The notes under the pieces are model-generated. The model saw nothing but the letters and a program-made list of their open reading frames with translations, did no database searches and was not told where the DNA came from. Below are positions 58,384 through 64,000 of a stretch of DNA of 64,000 bases, in pieces (the first letter of the stretch is position 1; each line of letters starts with the position of its first letter). The DNA is from Margaritifera margaritifera (lineage: Eukaryota > Mollusca > Bivalvia > Unionida > Margaritiferidae): assembly GCA_029931535.1 (NCBI GenBank), contig JAQPZY010001621.1, positions 434,001 through 498,000 on the forward strand, read 5' to 3'. Both the position numbers and the translations under genes were made by a program.

Positions 58384-59310
58384 AATAGAGTGTCTCCAGG
58401 CCTTAGATCATACAGACTTTTCAACCATCCATATACTAATAGAGTGTCTCCAGGACATAGATCATGCAGACTTTTCAACCATCAGACTAATAGAGTGTCT
58501 CCAGGGCTTAGATCATACAGACTTTTCAATCATCCATATACTAATAGAGTGTCTCCAGGACATAGATCATGCAGACTTTTCAACCATCAGACTAATAGAG
58601 TGTCTCCAGGGCTTAGATCATACAGACTTTTCAATCATCCATATACTAATAGAGTGTCTCCAGGGCTTAGATCATGCAGACTTTTCAACCATCCATATAC
58701 TAATAGAGTGTGTTCAGGACTTAGATCATACAGATTTTTCAACCATCCATATACTAATAGTGTCTCCAGGGCTTAGATCATGCAGACTTTTCAACCATCC
58801 ATATACTAATAGAGTGTCTCCAGGACTTAGATCATGCAGACTTTTCAACCATCCATATACTAATAGAGTGTCTCCAGGGCTTAGATCATATAGACGTTTC
58901 AACCATCAGACTAATAGAGTGTCTCCAGGACTTAGATCATACAGACTTTTCAACCATCCATATACTAATAGAGTGTCTCCAGGGCTTAGATCATGCAGAC
59001 TTTTCAACCATCCATATAATAATAGAGTGTGTTCAGGACTTAGATCATACAGACTTTTCAACCATCCATATACTAATAGAGTGTCTCCAGGGTTTAGATC
59101 ATGCAGACTTTTCAACCATCAGACTAATAGAGTGTCTCCAGGGCTTAGATCATACACACTTTTCACCCATCCAGACCAATAGATGATCTCCAGGACTTAC
59201 TGCAGATCATACACACTTTTCACCCATCCAGACTAATTGATTGTCTCCAGAACTTAGATCATACAGACTTTTTACCCATCCAGACTAATAGTGTCTTCAG
59301 GATTTAACGT
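58384..59310. repeat. 54-bp minisatellite, right segment
   Basis: The same 54-bp unit continues after the inserted element, about 17 copies, with the 45-bp short variants more frequent. The last units (from ~59150) are more diverged (TTCACCCATCCAGACTAAT), as expected at an array edge. Confidence 0.95.
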
Positions 59311-61428
59311 TTTTTTTTTATATATCATGATTGTTTATCCAGACAATCAATTATATGTATGGACAAAGTACATGCCTTCTGATGAGTCTGGATATTTTAT
59401 GTTTTAATGCAGAAGTATATACATATTAAAGCTTATTTTTGATAGAGTTTGTTTCTCAGAGATTTTCATTCCATGACAAGAGGATTTCTGTCAACTTAAA
59501 CAAGAGCAGTAAAGCCTGTTTAACAGACATTCTTTGAACAACAGTTTACTGTCCATAGAGGATAGATTTCCATAGTTCCATTTTGTTTATTCTATACAGT
59601 AACAGTCTTGAATAAGGGAACACCTGTTTATAACAGACAGAATGAGTCTTGAATAAGGAAACACCTGTTTATAACAGCCAGAATGAGTAAGTCCTCTAGG
59701 TGTCTGCGAAATACAAATTTTACTGTACTATGTATAATTCTTAAATAAAGATTTCCTAATGAATTACTATGCTGAAATTTCTGAAAATTATTGTTACTTG
59801 TTTTTGCACACTAAAACTATACAAAATGTCTCTCTAGTAAGCATCTATATGAAAACAATCTTCCCTGCTAATTCATATTGGGTTGAAATGGAGATCAGTG
59901 GAATATATGAATCAAGCTGAATTATTTATGCTACTAAAATGTTGAATATGATCAACTAATTTTATATATTACAAAATTGTTCTCAGCCTTTTGGGCTAAG
60001 ATCAGAGTGTAGCATCTGTCCTTGTGTATTATAAAAAGATTTGTTTGTGCCTTACTCTTTAGACCAAAATGACATTACCATACCATCATGACCAGGACTG
60101 TAGTAATGCAATTGCACAGGTAACCTATGGGAAGACTAGGAGACAGACAGACAGATGGAGAGGACTAGATTCAATGCATTCCTAGTTTTCACACTTACAT
60201 AGTATCAGTATTTAGGATAACATTAGCCAATACTCATTTAAAAGATATATGCAACTAACCCTGCAAAATATACCAGAGTAACAAAGTAACTTGCATATTA
60301 TAAGCTGAGAAATGAAATGCTAGAGGTCAGCTTAAAAAAATGCTGGACATCCAGCAAAAGTATTAAATAAAATCTCTTATAGCAGATATTTTCAAACCAA
60401 TTAAAATACAACAAAACATAATTTATCAACTTTCAATTATAAGAGTGGGCATTTCCGATATTAAATCCATTCATCTTTTTAAAAATTCTACAAATTGTAA
60501 TGAGGAATATGAAATCTTTTCTACAATAACATTTATTGTACAGTGGTCCCCCTCTTGAACAGCCCTCCCCCCCCCCCGACTAGTGGCCACCCACTTTGTA
60601 CAGCCAGAATCTCCTGGCATTAATGATTTTGTGTTCAAAAGTACCCCTCTAGGATGGCCACCCTTCCAATGCCAGCGAGCATATTAGTGCAAAAAATGTC
60701 AAATTTACCACTCATGAGCAGACACATATTGTTTTTTTTTTATGGAAATTTCATGAATATTAGTTGATTTCTAAACTGTACACAATGACATTTGCTTCAA
60801 CATACCAATAAAGTTCCTAACTTTAATCCACTCAGAGAGGTAAGGAATCTGATTATCCTTACTGCTGTGTTTTACTTAGATGTCAGGTTATGTCACTCTG
60901 ATAATTACTAGCTACTATCAAGATTATACACATTAACAGTTGAGAAGCACAGTTTTGTTCAGTACAAGTTAGCGTGAATTAAAAATGGTATGATAGCTTT
61001 TTTGGCTTTTCACATGTAGAAAAAGGAAACATGCAGTTCAGTGTACCAGACTATGACCAGTCAATCATGTGACAAGATCACTTCCTTTTTAAACACAGAG
61101 CTTTCACTTAAAAACTTCAAATTAGTTTGACAGTGGTATAGTTGAATAAGTTGTTGCAAAAAGTGCAAAATGTTGTTAAGGAAAGAAAACTTTAAAGTAA
61201 TTCGACTCAACAAAAAGGAGGAGAGTTCTAGGATCCTTGCCTAAAAAATCTGATGTTGGAAAGACTCAAATAAACAACATTATCAAAGATCAGGAAAATA
61301 TTCTGCAATTTTTTGTACACCATCTATCCATAAAAATCATAATTAATTAAATGTATTATATTTATTCGTACATAGGACTCTGTATTTTTCATAAAATCCT
61401 TTAAATTGTTTAATACAAAAACGTTCTA
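59311..61428. other. Spacer with several small items
   Basis: Contains a possible short TIR-bounded segment (59503-59725: CAGTAAAGCCTGTTTAACAG ... ATTTTACTG) with two ~40-bp repeats of 'cttgaataagggaacacctgtttataacag', a U2-like fragment (59980-60024), and a lone terminal-repeat-like string 'CAGTGGTCCCCCTCTTGAAC' at 60541. No exon of the SLC38A9-like gene is recognised here. Confidence 0.45.
59980..60024 (+). ncRNA. U2 snRNA-like 5' fragment (pseudogene)
   Basis: TTCTCAGCCTTTTGGGCTAA followed by GATCAGAGTGTAGCATCTGT matches the 5' ~45 nt of spliceosomal U2 with a few substitutions and two inserted G. The branch-site pairing word GTAGTA reads GTAGCA. No Sm site or later stem-loops follow. It is a relic, not a working gene. 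It could also be the head of an snRNA-derived SINE. Confidence 0.6.
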
Positions 61429-62279
61429 CAGTAAAGCCCTGCTATAGCACGCTTCGTTATAACACGAATTTGCATATAACACGATTGTGGCATGGCTCCC
61501 GAAATTTCATATATTTTTTCGTACATAAAAAAAAGAATATTTTTTTCAAAGTACGAAAAATAATGTGTAAAAAATTAATTATCATTTTGGGGAAGAGATC
61601 GTGTATGAATTCGGATAAAATACGATCGTGGTGTGGCTCCCGAAATTTTACAATAATTTCGCCAATTTCTTGAACTACTGCCAAGTTTTGTGCCAAAATA
61701 AACAAGAGTTTGACTTAATAATTTGGCAAGATGTGTTGTATTCTTGAAGAAAAAGTGTCTTATGATTGCATCTGTCTTTATATGAATAAAGATGCTGAAC
61801 ATTTCTATTTGTGAATGGTCATTTCAAATGTGTCAGTAGTCAATCACTGTACTTTGATCTTAGTTTATTTTTGAAAGATGTCAGCTCATTTTAAAGCTGA
61901 AAAGTGTTAATCTTATTATTTTTGATACATGAACAATAAAGTCATTAAGTCTTCTTTGTGTTTGTCTTCAATACATTCTGCGTACAATCATTGCTCAAAC
62001 TATAGCCGACATATGTTTGCTCATTCAACTGCCTACACAGCCAAGCACCAAACAATGCGGTGGTTGATAAAAGATTCTCACCTGAATTTATAAATCAATT
62101 AATTCAAGGCATTAATAATCATCAAAGTCAATCTCAAAGCTAAAGGTTCTTCAAACCATCCGACAATGATTTATAAACATAAAAAAAATGAAAGTTGCAA
62201 ACACGCACATGTGGCTTGGCGGTGTTGTTAGACAATTGCCACGCAATCAGTTGACCAGTGCACAATGTTGTCGATTCCC

Positions 62280-62287
62280 TATAAAAA
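62280..62287 (+). promoter_or_regulatory. TATA-like box of Tigger-like copy 3
   Basis: TATAAAAA lies 84 bp before the ATG at 62371, the same spacing as in copy 1. Inferred promoter only. Confidence 0.45.
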
Positions 62288-62370
62288 TGACCCCTTTTTG
62301 ATTAACAATTATTCTTGCTGTAGTCGTTCAAACAAATAGGTGTCAGAGTTTTAATTAGTAGTTATTTACA

Positions 62371-62469
62371 ATGGATAACAGTACACGGAAACGTAAAGCT
62401 TTTACTGTTAAAGAGAAGCTTGAAGCAATGGACAGGATTAAGTCCCGTGTTTCCACAAGCCAGATTTAA
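62371..62469 (+). pseudogene. Truncated transposase N-terminus (copy 3)
   Basis: 32 codons beginning MDNSTRKRKAFTVKEKLEAM and ending at TAA (62467-62469) inside the presumed helix-turn-helix. Shared with copies 1 and 2, including the stop. After the stop the frame continues open for about 38 codons in this copy, but with no recognised domain. Confidence 0.6.
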
Positions 62470-63376
62470 TTCCCAAGTGATATTTCCCAAGTTATCTACC
62501 AGTGCACATGGGCTGATAAGCCTTTGGCTTGTAAAGGCACTCACTTTGTTTTCAAGTTGACAATCCTTTTGATCGAGCCACAAATCTAATACTTGTTCAG
62601 TGCCAAGTAGAGTTCTACAACTTCCTGTGCATATACTTTGACCTTAATTCCTTAGCTTGTAAAGGCACCACACTCTTTGTTTTCCCATGTGACAACCCTT
62701 TGATCAAGCCGCGAGTTTGATACTTGTTCACTGCCAAGTAACAGAGGGTGGTTATTTGAACTCCCTATGATCTTGCCGCACAATTGACATGTGTTCAGTT
62801 GTATCCTTTAATAGATTTTTGACTTTATGATCAAAGTGTTACTTGCAGAGCCCAAGCTCAGTCTCTGCATAAGCACCCGCATATGACATTAGAGCCGAGG
62901 AATCGGAGTCGGACGAGATTTACGATGACTAGAAGACAACAATGTAGGATTTCAGAACTTTATCAGACATTGATATTATACTTGTGTGTGCATATTTTTG
63001 ATGGAATTATTATGGACTCACTCCTACACACGTCATGAGATCAGTTGGTGAGTACACGTGTTGATCCTTTCTATATGCTATACAATAGACATGAATGCAT
63101 GGTTCTCTGAAAAAAGTAAAATAATATATGTGCAATCTCTGTTATCACTGCATGTGTATTTCTCGTTTAATATGCATTGATTTAAGATGGTAACTGTGCC
63201 AATGAAGCACGTTTTTTTGTGCCCACAATTCCCCCCCCCCCCTTTATTTTGGTGCTTGCATCATTTTCTTCAGTTCAATGACTTGGTTTTGTCTAGGTTG
63301 GTTATAGCATGGTTCGGGACATAGCATGATCTTGTTTTGTGGACCCCAACCGTCATGCTATAGCGGGACTTTACTG

Positions 63377-64000
63377 TACTTAGAAGATTTATGTTTGCAA
63401 AAATGATCAAAAACATTGTAAAATTTTTTACGAAAAGAATAATAGATTAAAATCATATACAAATTAAAGCATTGTTTTGTTGTTTTTGACCTTGTATTTT
63501 GATGTGTTATTATTGAATCAAAATGAGAATTTCATGTTTTAAACGGCTTCGAAAATATATCGATGTATGATTTAGAAACGTCCAATAACCAATGTATTGT
63601 TTGCTAAGTATATGTTATAAATGGTGATTAACTTTGGGTAAATTTTAATTGAGGTATCAAATAATGAAACAGGAGATTAAGAAATAAAAGAACCACCATC
63701 TCATTTAAGAAGAAAAGTTCACAATTCAAATTTATGATTTAGATATTTCAAACAACCAGTATATTGTTTGCTAAGTACCAGTATATATGTGTTAACTTCG
63801 GCTAAGTTTTAAACTGAGGCATTGAATAGTAAAACAGGAGATTAAGAAATAAAAGAAATAATCATCAAATTTTATTTATGCAGAAAGACCTTTGCTAATC
63901 TTATTTTGAATCAGTAATTGTTTTGTTAATGTGAATCTACTCTTATACTTCGATCCACCCTTCTATTGTCATCTTCAGCAGTGAAAAACATAATAATTGA
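63377..64000. repeat. Spacer with a ~165-bp direct duplication
   Basis: Segments at about 63560-63690 and 63722-63862 share 'tatgatttagaNA...caaNNaccagtNtattgtttgctaagta' and end with an identical ACAGGAGATTAAGAAATAAA string. Nothing coding is seen to the window end. Confidence 0.75.

Larger units (their letters stand above)
61429..63376 (+). mobile_element. Tigger/pogo-like DNA transposon, copy 3 (complete, 1948 bp)
   Basis: TA at 61427-61428 and at 63377-63378 flank the element. Left end: CAGTAAAGCCCTGCTATAGC. Right end, on the other strand: CAGTAAAGTCCCGCTATAGC. It has the same orientation as copy 1 and is inverted to copy 2. It includes a TATAAAAA at 62280-62287, the 32-codon frame at 62371-62469 and an internal partial duplication near 62560-62740 that the other copies lack. 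It carries no catalytic domain. Confidence 0.92.

Noticed and set aside
59503..59725. Small TIR element (CAGTAAAG ... TTTACTG)
   Set aside because: Only seven terminal bases match well and the left end is not preceded by TA; too weak for a separate call.
60541..60660. Start of another TIR element ('CAGTGGTCCCCCTCTTGAAC')
   Set aside because: No matching opposite end was found within the window, so it is only mentioned, not called.

Overview
This window looks like AT-rich, intron-heavy animal nuclear DNA. Two conserved metazoan genes are cut into short exons with GT/AG borders and separated by kilobases of intron. Non-LTR retrotransposons, pogo/Tigger-like DNA transposons, hairpin-bearing miniature elements and many tandem repeats fill the rest. 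The degenerate ~145-150 bp tandem repeats (phrases about 'cttgtgaac' and 'gtgacct') resemble repeats I associate with bivalve and other lophotrochozoan genomes. A mollusc is therefore my best guess; no species can be named. No bacterial operon, CRISPR array, rRNA or intact tRNA was seen.

Gene 1 (+ strand, ~2810 to ~34667) is the C-terminal third of an axonemal dynein intermediate chain, DNAI3/WDR63. Seven exons (2810-2946, 6511-6574, 7323-7453, 22286-22490, 24506-24597, 28396-28518, 33775-33915) join in consistent phase into 296 residues ending at a stop. They are followed by a ~750 bp 3' UTR. The N-terminal exons lie left of the window. Its 14.8 kb third intron holds two LINE fragments, a 35-bp minisatellite and a miniature element. 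Other introns hold an old ~145-bp tandem array, a near-perfect 76-bp palindrome, a 42/50-bp minisatellite, a (CT)n tract and a 40-bp array just before the last exon.

Gene 2 (- strand) is represented by its last two coding exons (56585-56674 and 53807-53984). They encode the final ~88 residues of an SLC38A9-like lysosomal amino acid transporter. The two genes converge, with ~19 kb of repeat-rich DNA between their 3' ends. That interval contains a LINE with ORF1 (SGNH-esterase-like plus CCHC knuckle) and ORF2 (endonuclease plus reverse transcriptase), and an inverted Tigger-like element.

Mobile DNA: three copies of one ~1.8-1.95 kb Tigger/pogo-like family (left edge, 47026-48850 inverted, 61429-63376) share a truncated transposase start of 32 codons with the same stop. 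Two copies of one CR1/L2-like LINE family lie at ~12600-15892 and ~36640-40860. A third L2-like LINE fragment is on the - strand (~9930-11910). A family of ~220-bp elements with double hairpins (five copies) shares its hairpin core with three independent tandem arrays; this is the most unusual pattern in the window. A 648-bp element with 15-bp terminal inverted repeats has split a 54-bp minisatellite. A short U2 snRNA-like fragment lies near 59980.
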